From Gammaproteobacteria bacterium (GTDB lineage: Bacteria; Pseudomonadota; Gammaproteobacteria; Arenicellales; UBA868), in contig JAKUQR010000006.1 of assembly GCA_022450155.1 (NCBI GenBank), positions 1 through 64,000 of the forward strand: DNA of 64,000 nt, given 5' to 3'. The position numbers were made by a program, and so were the translations under genes. Shown here in pieces: positions 42,695 to 51,802 of the stretch. How positions within the stretch are numbered: the stretch's first letter is position 1; every line of letters starts with the position of its first letter. A model generated the notes under the pieces. That model was not told the DNA's origin and ran no database searches. It saw only the letters and a program-made list of their open reading frames with translations.

Positions 42695-43492
42695 CTATTT
42701 TCCCCTGAACACAGCATCACGTTTCTCACGAAACGAAAGATTACCTTCAGCCAGATCTTCGGTGTCCGCAAGACTTCGGAATGACAGTGATTCGATACGA
42801 AGGGCTTCATCCATGGTCAAACCATGGGTACGGTACATCACTTCCTTGGCAAGTTGTTGTGCAAGGGGTGCGCGCGATGCGAGTTTTTCAGCATAGGTCA
42901 TGGTTTCTGGCAGCAGTTCGCTTTGTTCAACAATTCGGTTGACAAGTCCTGTGCGGTAGGCGAACTCAGCGTCGAAGCGGTCGCCGGAGAGGATCATCTC
43001 CATGGCGTGACCCAGACCGATGATTTCACGCAGGCGAATCAGAGCGCCATCACAGGCGTGGAAACCCCAGCGGACATCCTGCAGTCCAAATTCAGCATTG
43101 GGTGAACAAAACCGTATATCACAGGCCAGGGCAATTTCCAGTCCACCCGAGATGGCATAGCCATTGATTGCTCCAACAATCGGTTTGAAAACATTAACGT
43201 TTCGGGTGATCCCCCCAAGACCGGGGCCATTGGTATACACGCGGGTGAATTCCGGTGCCGGTGTCGTCGCAAACGGCATGGTGTAAGTCTTGAGATCAGC
43301 GCCAGCACAAAAAGCCGCTTCGCCGGTACCCGTCAGCACTGCTACCCGCGCATCGGCATCAGCATTGAATTCGCGCCAGATCTCGACCATTAGCTCGTGG
43401 GCTGCAAAGTCCAGTGAATTCATCTTGGCGGCGCGATTGATCGTGATCAGGCGGACGTGCCCGTGATGCTCATACAGGATATCGTTCTCCAT
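42695..43492 (-). CDS. Enoyl-CoA hydratase/isomerase family protein
   Basis: A 265-residue crotonase. A-F-C-A-G-A-D-L-K-T and I-S-G-G-L-E-I-A-L-A-C-D build the oxyanion hole. The segment usually reading F-G-x-P-E-V is F-G-L-Q-D-V, so one catalytic Glu position is Asp, which can alter the reaction from hydration to isomerisation or hydrolysis. It precedes the Coq4-like gene on the same strand by 20 bases, a likely operon. Confidence 0.87.
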   Translation of the reverse strand: MENDILYEHHGHVRLITINRAAKMNSLDFAAHELMVEIWREFNADADARVAVLTGTGEAAFCAGADLKTYTMPFATTPAPEFTRVYTNGPGLGGITRNVNVFKPIVGAINGYAISGGLEIALACDIRFCSPNAEFGLQDVRWGFHACDGALIRLREIIGLGHAMEMILSGDRFDAEFAYRTGLVNRIVEQSELLPETMTYAEKLASRAPLAQQLAKEVMYRTHGLTMDEALRIESLSFRSLADTEDLAEGNLSFREKRDAVFRGK

Positions 43493-43627
43493 GAAGTTTC
43501 AGGGCTCAATCAAAAATTGGCCAGTTGTACCAGTGGCGTCAGTACAGTAGCCAACTTTAGCAGTCATCTTATTTTTTACACCAGGTAACAAATACCCAGG
43601 AGCGGTTTACTTGAGCGGAAAACAGTC

Positions 43628-44074
43628 TCAGTGACAGGCCTTACCGAACGCCTTGAGTCTCCAGTAGTTGTACGGGACCGCGGCCATAAAACCTGCTGCA
43701 AACATGATCGGTAAAATCCACCAGATAAGCATCGCGCCGCCTGTGATTGCAACGTCGACCAGATTCATGGCGATCTCCATGGACAGCATTGAGATGAGTG
43801 ACATTCCAATAGCTGTTTTAAATGCGGTAGCTATGGTCATCTGTCGGGACAGGATGATGGTTTCGAGTGCAATTGAAGTCAGTATGCCGTTGACGATTGC
43901 CATCAACATGATGGCAATCGTAGACCAGCTGATACCAGTCAGCTGAAAGAAAAGGATAGTGCCCCAGTCGCCGATCGAACAACCGGCAAGACACCAGAGT
44001 GTATTCTTGGAGGCACTCCGCCAGGTGTGTTGGCAGGACCAGATAAAAGAAGCAGGCTGAGCCGTTGTCGCCAT
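43628..44074 (-). CDS. DUF4396 membrane protein
   Basis: A 148-residue protein with about four hydrophobic spans. S-A-S-K-N-T-L-W-C-L-A-G-C-S-I-G-D-W-G is the conserved entry motif of DUF4396, with paired Cys; W-W-I-L-P-I-M-F-A-A-G-F-M-A-A closes the protein. The family is often near copper or heavy-metal genes, but nothing of that kind is adjacent here. It lies 34 bases upstream of the Baeyer-Villiger-type gene end, on the same strand. Confidence 0.75.
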   Translation of the reverse strand: MATTAQPASFIWSCQHTWRSASKNTLWCLAGCSIGDWGTILFFQLTGISWSTIAIMLMAIVNGILTSIALETIILSRQMTIATAFKTAIGMSLISMLSMEIAMNLVDVAITGGAMLIWWILPIMFAAGFMAAVPYNYWRLKAFGKACH

Positions 44075-44107
44075 GCGCTGAGTATATGCCGAATAGCCTA
44101 ACCAGGT

Positions 44108-45784
44108 TTACGTGGTCAGTGTGAATCCAAGGTAATTCTGTGTGGCAACCTCGTTGCATTTTTCGACGTAAAGCGGAAATCCACCAACGTAGGGCATGAA
44201 CACCCGTGGTTTGCCTTCAATGTTGCCACCCACGTACCAGGAACTGCAGGAATTTCGCATGTGATCGTCGGCTACGGCGTCGTTGTGTGCCACCCAATCA
44301 TCCTCAGCTGACTGGGTGGCCTCAATGGCGGCAATATTGTGGGTTCGGAGGTGTTCCAGACACGCGACGATCCAGTCCACATGCTGCTCGATCGACTGCA
44401 TCATGTTGGTGAGTACGGACGGACTGCCGGGGCCTGTAATCATAAACAAGTTAGGAAATCCGGAGATTCCCAGCCCAAGATACCCCTTGGGTCCCTCTGC
44501 CCACTTTTCTTTAAGCGTGAGACCGTCACGACCGCGGATGTCGATTTTGAGCAGGGTGCCGGTCATGGCGTCAAATCCAGTCGCCATGATCAAGGAATCG
44601 AGGTTGTATTCCTGGTCCAGTGCATAGACGCCTTGTTGTGTAATTTTCTGAATAGGGGACTGACTCACATCTACCAGCGTGACATTGGATCGGTTGTAGG
44701 TTTCATAGTAGTTGGTATCAACGGCGAGTCGCTTACAGCCGATGGTGTAGGTGGGTACCAGAGTTTCGGCAACCACCGGGTCATTGACAGTCTGCCGGAT
44801 TTTCTCGCGTATGAACTCGGCTGCTGTCTCATTGGCCTCAAGGCTTTTAGCGAGGTCGGTATAGGCACCCAGAAACACTACACCACCGCGCTGCCAGAAT
44901 CCTTCGTACTCGACCTGCCGTTCGGATTCATCGACTTCCAGGGCTGACTTGCGGTTAGGGATGAATGCGAGAGCGTTAAACATCCTGCGCGCGCGTTTGC
45001 GAAGACCGGCGTAATCGGCCTTTATCTCCTCGATCGTGAGGTCCGCATCATAGCCGTAGGCTTTTCTTCCCGATTTGCGTGACGCTGGATCGCTCTCAAG
45101 CATTCGATTCCACGCAGGTACCGTGTAATGTGGGGTGCGCTGAAAAACATACAGATGTTCGGCCTGTTCAGCGATGATGGGAATCGACTGTATTGCCGAA
45201 GAACCCGTTCCAATCACGCCTACCTTCTGCCCGGTAAAGTCTACCGCCTTGTGTGGCCACTCTCCGGTGTGGTAGACCGGACCAGCAAAAGAATCCTGTC
45301 CCTCAAACATCGGTGTGTTCGTGGTTGATAAACAACCGGTGGCCATGATACAGAAGTCTGCGGATATTGATCGACCGTCACTGGTTTCAGCGAGCCACCG
45401 ATGTCTGGATTCGTCGAATACGGCCGACGTCACGGTGGTATTGAACTCAATATCCCGTCTTAGATCAAAACGCTCTGCAACGTGGTGTGCATATCGGAGT
45501 ATTTCGGGTTGTGTCGCATATTTTTCGGTCCAGACCCATTCCTGTTCGAGTTCCGGTGAAAAGCTGTAGGCATACTGTACGCTTTCTACGTCGCATCGTG
45601 CACCGGGGTAGCGGTTCCAGTGCCAGGTACCGCCGACATCCGGCGCGCGGTCGACGACTCGGACCCTAAAGCCAGAACCACGTAATCGGTATAGCAGATA
45701 GAGGCCTGAAAACCCGGCACCGACAACAAGAACGTCGTAATCGCTGATTCTACGTTGTCTGTTCGTGTGCTGTTTGGACGACAT
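44108..45784 (-). CDS. Baeyer-Villiger-type flavin monooxygenase
   Basis: A 558-residue FAD/NADPH monooxygenase. V-V-G-A-G-F-S-G-L-Y binds FAD, the type I BVMO fingerprint is F-A-G-P-V-Y-H-T-G-E-W-P (F-x-G-x-x-x-H-T-x-x-W-P), and V-I-G-T-G-S-S-A-I-Q binds NADPH. W-H-W-N-R-Y-P-G-A-R-C-D is typical of cyclohexanone-monooxygenase-like enzymes. The reaction is insertion of oxygen next to a ketone. The start is set at the ATG at 45782-45784 (MSSKQHTNRQRR). Confidence 0.9.
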   Translation of the reverse strand: MSSKQHTNRQRRISDYDVLVVGAGFSGLYLLYRLRGSGFRVRVVDRAPDVGGTWHWNRYPGARCDVESVQYAYSFSPELEQEWVWTEKYATQPEILRYAHHVAERFDLRRDIEFNTTVTSAVFDESRHRWLAETSDGRSISADFCIMATGCLSTTNTPMFEGQDSFAGPVYHTGEWPHKAVDFTGQKVGVIGTGSSAIQSIPIIAEQAEHLYVFQRTPHYTVPAWNRMLESDPASRKSGRKAYGYDADLTIEEIKADYAGLRKRARRMFNALAFIPNRKSALEVDESERQVEYEGFWQRGGVVFLGAYTDLAKSLEANETAAEFIREKIRQTVNDPVVAETLVPTYTIGCKRLAVDTNYYETYNRSNVTLVDVSQSPIQKITQQGVYALDQEYNLDSLIMATGFDAMTGTLLKIDIRGRDGLTLKEKWAEGPKGYLGLGISGFPNLFMITGPGSPSVLTNMMQSIEQHVDWIVACLEHLRTHNIAAIEATQSAEDDWVAHNDAVADDHMRNSCSSWYVGGNIEGKPRVFMPYVGGFPLYVEKCNEVATQNYLGFTLTT

Positions 45785-45975
45785 AATGCGGTGGTAGCAA
45801 AAAGAGGTAATCAAGAAAGTATAAAGCCTCTATCTTGCTGGCGTTGTGATCTCGGCCAGACATTGATCAGATGGATCAATGAGGTTGGAGCGCGTGTGTT
45901 GTGGGCGTAGAATGACTTGGTCAAATTCTGTAAAAGATATAGCGACTGACGCGACAGCGCATCGAGGATCACTGT

Positions 45976-46851
45976 GTGGATGACATGAGTACTGACGATA
46001 CGTGTTACCAGCTTATTCAGGTCAGACCACTCAGCAGTGCTGTTGGCGCTGAGATTTCAGGCGTAGACCTCGCGGATTGTGATACTCCGACCTTCAGCGA
46101 GATTCACCAGGCGTTTCTTGATCATCACGTAATCTTCTTTCGTGATCAGGATCTGAGCTTGGAAAGTCATAAAGCGTTCGGACGCCGGTTTGGCACGCTT
46201 AATGTGCATCCTCAGTATGTACCGCTGGATGGCCATCCAGAAATATTGCCCATCGTCAAGGAAGCAGATGCCGAGCACAACATTGGCGGGGTCTGGCATT
46301 CAGATATTACGTTTCTAGAACGTCCCGCGTTAGGCTCAATTCTCTATGCGATTGATGTGCCGGACAGTGGCGGGGACACGCTGTTTGCCAATCAGGAACT
46401 TGCGTTTGAAGGGTTGTCGACCGGTCTTCGGCAGTTGCTGTGCGGTCTTCGGGCTGTGCATTCTGATCACACTCTGTCCGATCGAACCGAAGCAGAGCAA
46501 CGCAATATGACCCGCTCGACCAAGTTGTCCGAGGAAGCTATGCGCCAACCTACTGTCGAAAACCTGCATCCCGTAATCCGCACCCATCCGGAGACAGGTT
46601 GTAAGAGTCTTTTTGTTAACCGGGCATTTACGGTTCGCTTTGAAAACATGACCGAGGACGAAAGCAAACCATTGCTTGAGTTTCTTTATAAACAAGCCAC
46701 AAAGCCCGAATTCACGTGCCGGTTTCACTGGGAAAATGGTTCGGTGGCGATGTGGGACAACCGCTGCGTACAGCATTACGCACTGAATGATTATCACGGT
46801 CAGCGTCGATACATGCACCGGGTGACGGTTAATGGGGATCGGCCGACGTAA
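45976..46851 (+). CDS. TauD/TfdA-family Fe(II)/2-oxoglutarate dioxygenase, second copy
   Basis: A 291-residue protein with V-G-A-E-I-S-G-V-D-L, F-F-R-D-Q-D-L, the iron ligands W-H-S-D and W-D-N-R-C-V-Q-H, and R-R-Y-M-H-R-V-T containing the 2OG-binding Arg. GAGG at 45964 favours the GTG at 45976; ATG 45985 is the alternative. It is unlike the copy at 14572 in sequence. It lies upstream of the CaiB/VOC/amidase group but with its own promoter gap. Confidence 0.9.
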   Translation: MDDMSTDDTCYQLIQVRPLSSAVGAEISGVDLADCDTPTFSEIHQAFLDHHVIFFRDQDLSLESHKAFGRRFGTLNVHPQYVPLDGHPEILPIVKEADAEHNIGGVWHSDITFLERPALGSILYAIDVPDSGGDTLFANQELAFEGLSTGLRQLLCGLRAVHSDHTLSDRTEAEQRNMTRSTKLSEEAMRQPTVENLHPVIRTHPETGCKSLFVNRAFTVRFENMTEDESKPLLEFLYKQATKPEFTCRFHWENGSVAMWDNRCVQHYALNDYHGQRRYMHRVTVNGDRPT

Positions 46852-46951
46852 ACCCTTACGTATTTAACCATCGAACGTCATCGACCGGTCGCCTGCCTAA
46901 TTATCGGGGCGTAAACTGTAACGATTGTTTCCTCACCCAGTGGGTTCGGTT

Positions 46952-46970
46952 ATTCTATCGTAGATAGAAT
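46952..46970. promoter_or_regulatory. Perfect inverted repeat, probable operator
   Basis: Arms ATTCTATC (46952-46959) and GATAGAAT (46963-46970) are perfectly complementary around GTA. The site ends 24 bases before the CaiB start codon, at or downstream of the likely transcription start. This is the position of a repressor operator (TetR/GntR/FadR-like). No regulator gene is adjacent, so the regulator is unknown. Confidence 0.6.
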
Positions 46971-46994
46971 TGAAGTCATCAATGAAGTGTAACC

Positions 46995-48203
46995 ATGCCG
47001 TTACCTCTAGAAGGAATTCGAATACTCGACCTGACGCGGGCTCTCGCCGGTCCTTTTTGTACGATGATTCTCGGTGATCTGGGAGCAACAGTAATTAAAA
47101 CCGAGCCCACTCAGGGTGGGGATATGTCCCGCAGCTGGGGACCCTATCACGACGGAATTAGCGTTTTTTACCTCAGCATCAACCGTAATAAGCAAAGTTT
47201 AGCAGTTAATTTTCGAGAGCCACGAGGCCTTGAGCTTTTACAACAACTGGCTCGGGATGCCGATGTAGTGGTCGAAAATTTCAAACCAGGAACAACGAAA
47301 AACATCGGTCTTGACTACGATACGCTTGTTAAGGACGCGCCACGGCTTATCTACACAAGTATCACAGGTTTTGGTACCGACGGTCCTTATGGTCAGTGGC
47401 CGGGTTATGATCAGATTGCCCAAGGCATGTCAGGCATGATGAGCATTACCGGGCAGGCAGACGGCCTGCCAACGCGTCTTGGAGTGCCACTTGCCGATCT
47501 CGTTTCCGGAATCTGGAGTGCCTTGGGAACGATTACTGCACTTCATCAGAGAGAGCGCACAGGGAGCGGTCAAAAAGTCGAAACGTCGCTTCTGGCTGGG
47601 GTCGTGGGGATGCTTTGTGTACAGGGCCAGCGTTACCTCAGCCTGGGTGAAATACCACAACGAATTGGTAACGAACACCCCGTGATCTATCCATATGGTG
47701 CCTTTGAAGCAGCTGATGGCATAATTAACATAGCAGCGGCGACCCAGTCTCAATGGGAGAATCTTTGTCACTTGCTCGATCTTGACCATCTGGTCCAGCA
47801 GAGTGAGTTCGTCGACAACGACGCTCGTTCCAGTCATCGAGAACAATTGCGTAAAATTTTAAATTCACGGCTATGTTCGCGTAGTGCAATAGAGTGGACC
47901 ACGATTCTGATGGAGAACGGTGTTCCAGCGGGCCCTGTTTTCGATTTACAACAATTGTTCGAAGACCCGCACGTGGCAGCCACGGGACTGGTTGAGTTGG
48001 TGGACCATCCACAACTAGGTGAAATAAAGCAGTTATCAAATCCTCTCCGGCTAGAATCCATAGGCTCAAAGACAGTGCGCTCGCCACCTCCACTACTGGG
48101 ACAACATACCGATGGAATCTTGAAAGAATTGGGGCTGAAGTCACAGGCGCTGGTTAAACTGAAAGAAGATGGCATAATTTTTCAGAGTACGGAGTCGACA
48201 TGA
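46995..48203 (+). CDS. CaiB/BaiF-type CoA-transferase (class III)
   Basis: A 402-residue protein. G-I-R-I-L-D-L-T-R-A-L-A-G-P-F-C is the N-terminal motif, V-V-E-N-F-K-P-G-T follows, and the catalytic Asp lies in G-V-P-L-A-D-L-V-S-G. Class III enzymes exchange CoA between acids (carnitine, oxalate, bile acids, mesaconate). The stop overlaps the start of the VOC gene by four bases, indicating co-translation. A palindrome upstream suggests repressor control. Confidence 0.9.
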   Translation: MPLPLEGIRILDLTRALAGPFCTMILGDLGATVIKTEPTQGGDMSRSWGPYHDGISVFYLSINRNKQSLAVNFREPRGLELLQQLARDADVVVENFKPGTTKNIGLDYDTLVKDAPRLIYTSITGFGTDGPYGQWPGYDQIAQGMSGMMSITGQADGLPTRLGVPLADLVSGIWSALGTITALHQRERTGSGQKVETSLLAGVVGMLCVQGQRYLSLGEIPQRIGNEHPVIYPYGAFEAADGIINIAAATQSQWENLCHLLDLDHLVQQSEFVDNDARSSHREQLRKILNSRLCSRSAIEWTTILMENGVPAGPVFDLQQLFEDPHVAATGLVELVDHPQLGEIKQLSNPLRLESIGSKTVRSPPPLLGQHTDGILKELGLKSQALVKLKEDGIIFQSTEST

Positions 48204-49123
48204 ATCCACACTTAGCTTATATAGCCCTGTCAACATCCGATCCTGAAAGTCTTTCGGCGTTTTTTAACGATACGCTTGAATTAACCAGTCGTTCTATTCC
48301 ACACCCGGATGGTTCGCTTCGACTGTTTGCTATTGGTGAGTGTTGCCTGTGCGTTGTAGAACAAGGGCACGGGTTTCTAGGCTCTCCGGATAGAACAGGC
48401 CTGGATCATATGGCTCTAAACGTATCTGAGTCCGATCTTCTCTCAGTAGCAACAGGTTTGGCTCTCCAAGCAACGCCAATTCAGACTGTAGCGGGCAACT
48501 GGAAGGAGGTGCAGGTTGATCGGTCTGCTACCTGTGGGGCTGCCGTTCGGTTCTGTTGCAACCTGGATTTACAGCCAGCGACCTCCAACTGGGTCGAGCG
48601 CATTGACCACATTGGCATAGCCAGCGCAGACACCGCAAATGAGGAAGCGTTCTTTCACAATCACTTGGGCTGTCGAATTGAGAGTCGTCAGACCGACTAT
48701 GAAACTCAGTTGGCTGTGGAAAATTTTGTTTCAGATCGGTACGGGATCGTCCAACACCAGAGGGCGCCGCAGCAGGTAGGCGGACTTCGTGTGCTCTTTC
48801 TGAATGTCGGAGATTGCGAACTTGAGGTTCTGTCGGAACTTGATAGCAACTCACCTCGGTTGATTGATCGTCACGACCCCGGCAATACACGGCAAGACCG
48901 AAGCGCAATCGGCCGTTTCGTTGAACGACGGGGTCCTGGATTACATCACGTGGCGTTGAAAGTACCCGACATCAATGGTTTGTTAAAACACCTCGACAGA
49001 CGTAAATATCGGTTAATCGATTCAGTTGGCCGACCTGGTTCCCGTCGAGCCCTGATCGGGTTTGTTCATCCTGCGGAGTTAGGTGGGGTGCTGATTCATT
49101 TTGTTGAGCGGGACGACGTCTGA
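48200..49123 (+). CDS. Double VOC-domain protein, methylmalonyl-CoA-epimerase-like C-terminus
   Basis: A 307-residue protein with two vicinal-oxygen-chelate modules. The first (1-125) reads H-L-A-Y-I-A-L-S-T-S-D-P-E-S-L and ends around C-C-N-L-D. The second (about 130-305) has I-D-H-I-G-I-A, G-P-G-L-H-H-V-A-L-K-V-P-D and ends G-G-V-L-I-H-F-V-E, matching epimerase/HPPD-type metal sites (H...E). It is coupled to the CaiB gene, so it likely acts on the same CoA ester. The exact reaction is not clear. Confidence 0.78.
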   Translation: MNPHLAYIALSTSDPESLSAFFNDTLELTSRSIPHPDGSLRLFAIGECCLCVVEQGHGFLGSPDRTGLDHMALNVSESDLLSVATGLALQATPIQTVAGNWKEVQVDRSATCGAAVRFCCNLDLQPATSNWVERIDHIGIASADTANEEAFFHNHLGCRIESRQTDYETQLAVENFVSDRYGIVQHQRAPQQVGGLRVLFLNVGDCELEVLSELDSNSPRLIDRHDPGNTRQDRSAIGRFVERRGPGLHHVALKVPDINGLLKHLDRRKYRLIDSVGRPGSRRALIGFVHPAELGGVLIHFVERDDV

Positions 49124-49202
49124 CGGGTTAGTTCGTATCGATATTAGACTCAGACTCAGTTAGCAATTCTAATTTTCGGTAGTAGCCGAAACTTCATCAG
49201 TT

Positions 49203-50597
49203 ATGAAAGAGCTAGCCTATAAGAGTGCTTCCGAGCTCATCAGAGGATACAAGGCAGGTCATTTCTCACCGCTTGAGGTTCTCGACGCTGTTCTCGACCG
49301 GGTAGATGAGTGTGAGGATAGTCTCAATGCGTGGCGGCTGATTGACAGAAGACGAGCGCGTCGTCGTGCCCGGGCGTCGGAAGCACGGTGGGCTAAAGGT
49401 GTGCCGCGTGGACTCCTTGATGGTGTGCCGACCGCCATCAAGGACGTTACTGAAACAAAAGACTGGCCAACCCTGAATGGCTCACTCGCGATTAACGCCA
49501 GTGGACCCTGGTCTGTCGATGCGATCGTGGTTGAACGGCTTAAGGCCCACGGTGCGGTCATACTGGGCAAGACCGAGACCCCGGAATACGCATGGCGTGG
49601 AGTCACTGAAAGTGAGCTGCATGGTGTTACGCGCAATCCCTGGAATCTTGACTGGACCCCCGGTGGTTCGAGTGGTGGGGCAGGTGCGGCTGTATCGACT
49701 GGGATGGTTGCCATCGCCACGGGTACCGATTCAGGCGGTTCTATACGGGGACCTGCCAGTTTTTGCAGTGTAGTGGGATTTAAACCCTCGTTTGGCCGCG
49801 TCCCCGTGTGGCCGGCCAGTCCGATGATGATGATGGAGCATTGTGGACCACTTACCCGCACCGTGCGTGATGCAGCCCTTGCTTTCAGTGTGATGGCAGG
49901 TGGTGATGCTCGGGATGGTTATGCGATACAGGAGGCAGCACCAAATGTACTGTCCCAACTGGGCCGGGGTGTGAAGGGTTTGAAAATCGGGTTTTCGCCT
50001 GATCTCGGTGTTGCTCGAGTGGACGATGACGTCCGCCAGGTCACGGCGCGCAGCAGGAAGATTTTTGCAGACCTGGGTGCCGGTGTCTCCACGGTACGGC
50101 TTAATCTCAGTTCTGCTCATGCGCTTTCTGATGTGGTGTGCGATCCGATAGCTGCTCGCATTCGCAGGCGCCTGGGTGTAAAAGCAAAACAGCTGACTAA
50201 TGCAGCCCTGCTGCGCTGTGCCAATCGGGGTGACGCGATGGGTGCAGTGGATTTTCTCGATGGTGAAGCCGGGCGAATTGAGTTGCGCGCGCGCATGGCA
50301 GCCTTCCATCAGAAGTATGATCTTCTCGTCGCGCCGACTCTGACCTGCGCACCGTTCCCAGTTGGGTATGACCAGCCCCCACACCGTGAGAGTAGTGATG
50401 GTGAGTTTATGGCGACTGTTGCGCCGTTTGATCTCACCGGCCAGCCGGCAATCTCGGTACCGTGTGGATTCAGTGCAGCCGGGGGACCGATTGGGTTGCA
50501 GATCGTGGGTCCGCTTGGCAGTGATGCGCTGGTACTGCGAGCCGCCCTTGCCTTTGAAAAAGCCCATCCAGTGGGCAGCTTACGGCCGCCGCTATAG
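49203..50597 (+). CDS. Amidase signature family enzyme
   Basis: A 464-residue amidase. The Ser-cisSer-Lys triad is visible: Lys in T-A-I-K-D-V, and the Ser pair in T-P-G-G-S-S-G-G-A-G and T-D-S-G-G-S-I-R. It hydrolyses amides or acts as an amidotransferase subunit. The gene follows the CaiB/VOC pair by 79 bases on the same strand and may serve the same substrate, for example by releasing an acid for CoA transfer (inference). Confidence 0.9.
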   Translation: MKELAYKSASELIRGYKAGHFSPLEVLDAVLDRVDECEDSLNAWRLIDRRRARRRARASEARWAKGVPRGLLDGVPTAIKDVTETKDWPTLNGSLAINASGPWSVDAIVVERLKAHGAVILGKTETPEYAWRGVTESELHGVTRNPWNLDWTPGGSSGGAGAAVSTGMVAIATGTDSGGSIRGPASFCSVVGFKPSFGRVPVWPASPMMMMEHCGPLTRTVRDAALAFSVMAGGDARDGYAIQEAAPNVLSQLGRGVKGLKIGFSPDLGVARVDDDVRQVTARSRKIFADLGAGVSTVRLNLSSAHALSDVVCDPIAARIRRRLGVKAKQLTNAALLRCANRGDAMGAVDFLDGEAGRIELRARMAAFHQKYDLLVAPTLTCAPFPVGYDQPPHRESSDGEFMATVAPFDLTGQPAISVPCGFSAAGGPIGLQIVGPLGSDALVLRAALAFEKAHPVGSLRPPL

Positions 50598-50666
50598 CCG
50601 ATTCCAGCAGATTCGGTTAGGGCGTGCAGCGCCCATCACCTTGGATCGCAGGATCACCGCAGGAGG

Positions 50667-51764
50667 TCAGTCAAATACGATGATGCTGCGCGCGACTTCC
50701 CCGGCTGCAAGTGCGTCGTAGGCGGTATTGATCTCATCAAGTCCGTAAGTGCGGCTGATCATGGGGTCGATCTTCAGTTTGCCGCTTAGGTAAAGATCGC
50801 TGATCAGTGGCAGGTCGACCCAAGGTCGTGCACCACCATACCAGGAGCCTACAATTGATTTTTCTGTTCGCGGGAAGGATAGAGCATTGATCGATACCTC
50901 GTCGTTTTCCGGGGCCATGCCGACGACGACGGCTGTACCGCCGGGTGCCAGCATCTCGTAGGCCTGGTGGATGGTGTGGGCGTTGCCGATCGCTTCAAAG
51001 GCATAGTCAACTCCACCCGCTGTCAGTTCCATGACCTCGGCCACGGCGTCGCCGTTGCTGGCATTGATCATATCGGTGGCGCCGAATGTCTTGGCATATT
51101 CGAGTTTGTTGTCGCGCAGGTCCACTGCGATTATCCGGCCCGCACCAGCTAGCACGGCGCCCTGTACGGCGTTGAGACCGATACCACCGCAGCCAATGAC
51201 CGCTACTGATGAGCCGGCTTCGATCTTGGCGGTATTGATCACAGCGCCAACCCCGGTCATCACCGAACAGCCAACAAGACAGGCTTTATCCAGCGGCATG
51301 TCGGCGCGAATCGCAACAGCGCCCGATTCGGGTACAACCACGTACTCCGCAAAGCATGATGTACGCGCAAAATGGTGAATCGTCTTGCCGTCTTTGCTCA
51401 AGCGACTGCTGCCATCGAACATCGTGTTCCTGGGGGCATCCACGCCGTTACACAGCACCGGGCGACCGATGATGCAGTAGTGGCAAGTCCCGCAGTTAGC
51501 GCGAAAATTCAGAATGACCGACTGGCCCGGTGTAAGTCGTGAGACACCAGGCCCCACTTGCTCAACCACGCCGGCGCCTTCATGCCCGAGTACAACAGGC
51601 AGGAGGTGAGTCCATTCCCCCAACATGATGTGGTAATCGGAATAACAGACACCTGCTGCAACGATGCGAACCAGCACTTCCCCCTCTTTGGGTTCCTCCA
51701 GATCGATGGCTTCCACAACCATGGGTTTATTTGGCTCGTACAGTACAGCGGCTTTTATTTTCAT
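50667..51764 (-). CDS. Zinc-dependent alcohol dehydrogenase (class III-like)
   Basis: A 365-residue MDR-family protein. G-V-C-Y-S-D-Y-H and L-G-H-E-G-A-G-V-V provide catalytic zinc ligands, C-G-T-C-H-Y-C-I-I-G-R-P-V-L-C the structural zinc cluster, and V-I-G-C-G-G-I-G-L the NAD-binding fold. Relatives include mycothiol- or glutathione-dependent formaldehyde dehydrogenases and benzyl alcohol dehydrogenases. It is the first gene downstream of the thiolase/HMGCS-like pair on the same strand, separated by 38 bases. Confidence 0.88.
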   Translation of the reverse strand: MKIKAAVLYEPNKPMVVEAIDLEEPKEGEVLVRIVAAGVCYSDYHIMLGEWTHLLPVVLGHEGAGVVEQVGPGVSRLTPGQSVILNFRANCGTCHYCIIGRPVLCNGVDAPRNTMFDGSSRLSKDGKTIHHFARTSCFAEYVVVPESGAVAIRADMPLDKACLVGCSVMTGVGAVINTAKIEAGSSVAVIGCGGIGLNAVQGAVLAGAGRIIAVDLRDNKLEYAKTFGATDMINASNGDAVAEVMELTAGGVDYAFEAIGNAHTIHQAYEMLAPGGTAVVVGMAPENDEVSINALSFPRTEKSIVGSWYGGARPWVDLPLISDLYLSGKLKIDPMISRTYGLDEINTAYDALAAGEVARSIIVFD

Positions 51765-51802
51765 TTTCGGCTCATCCTTAAAAAGATTAGATCGGACACG
51801 TG

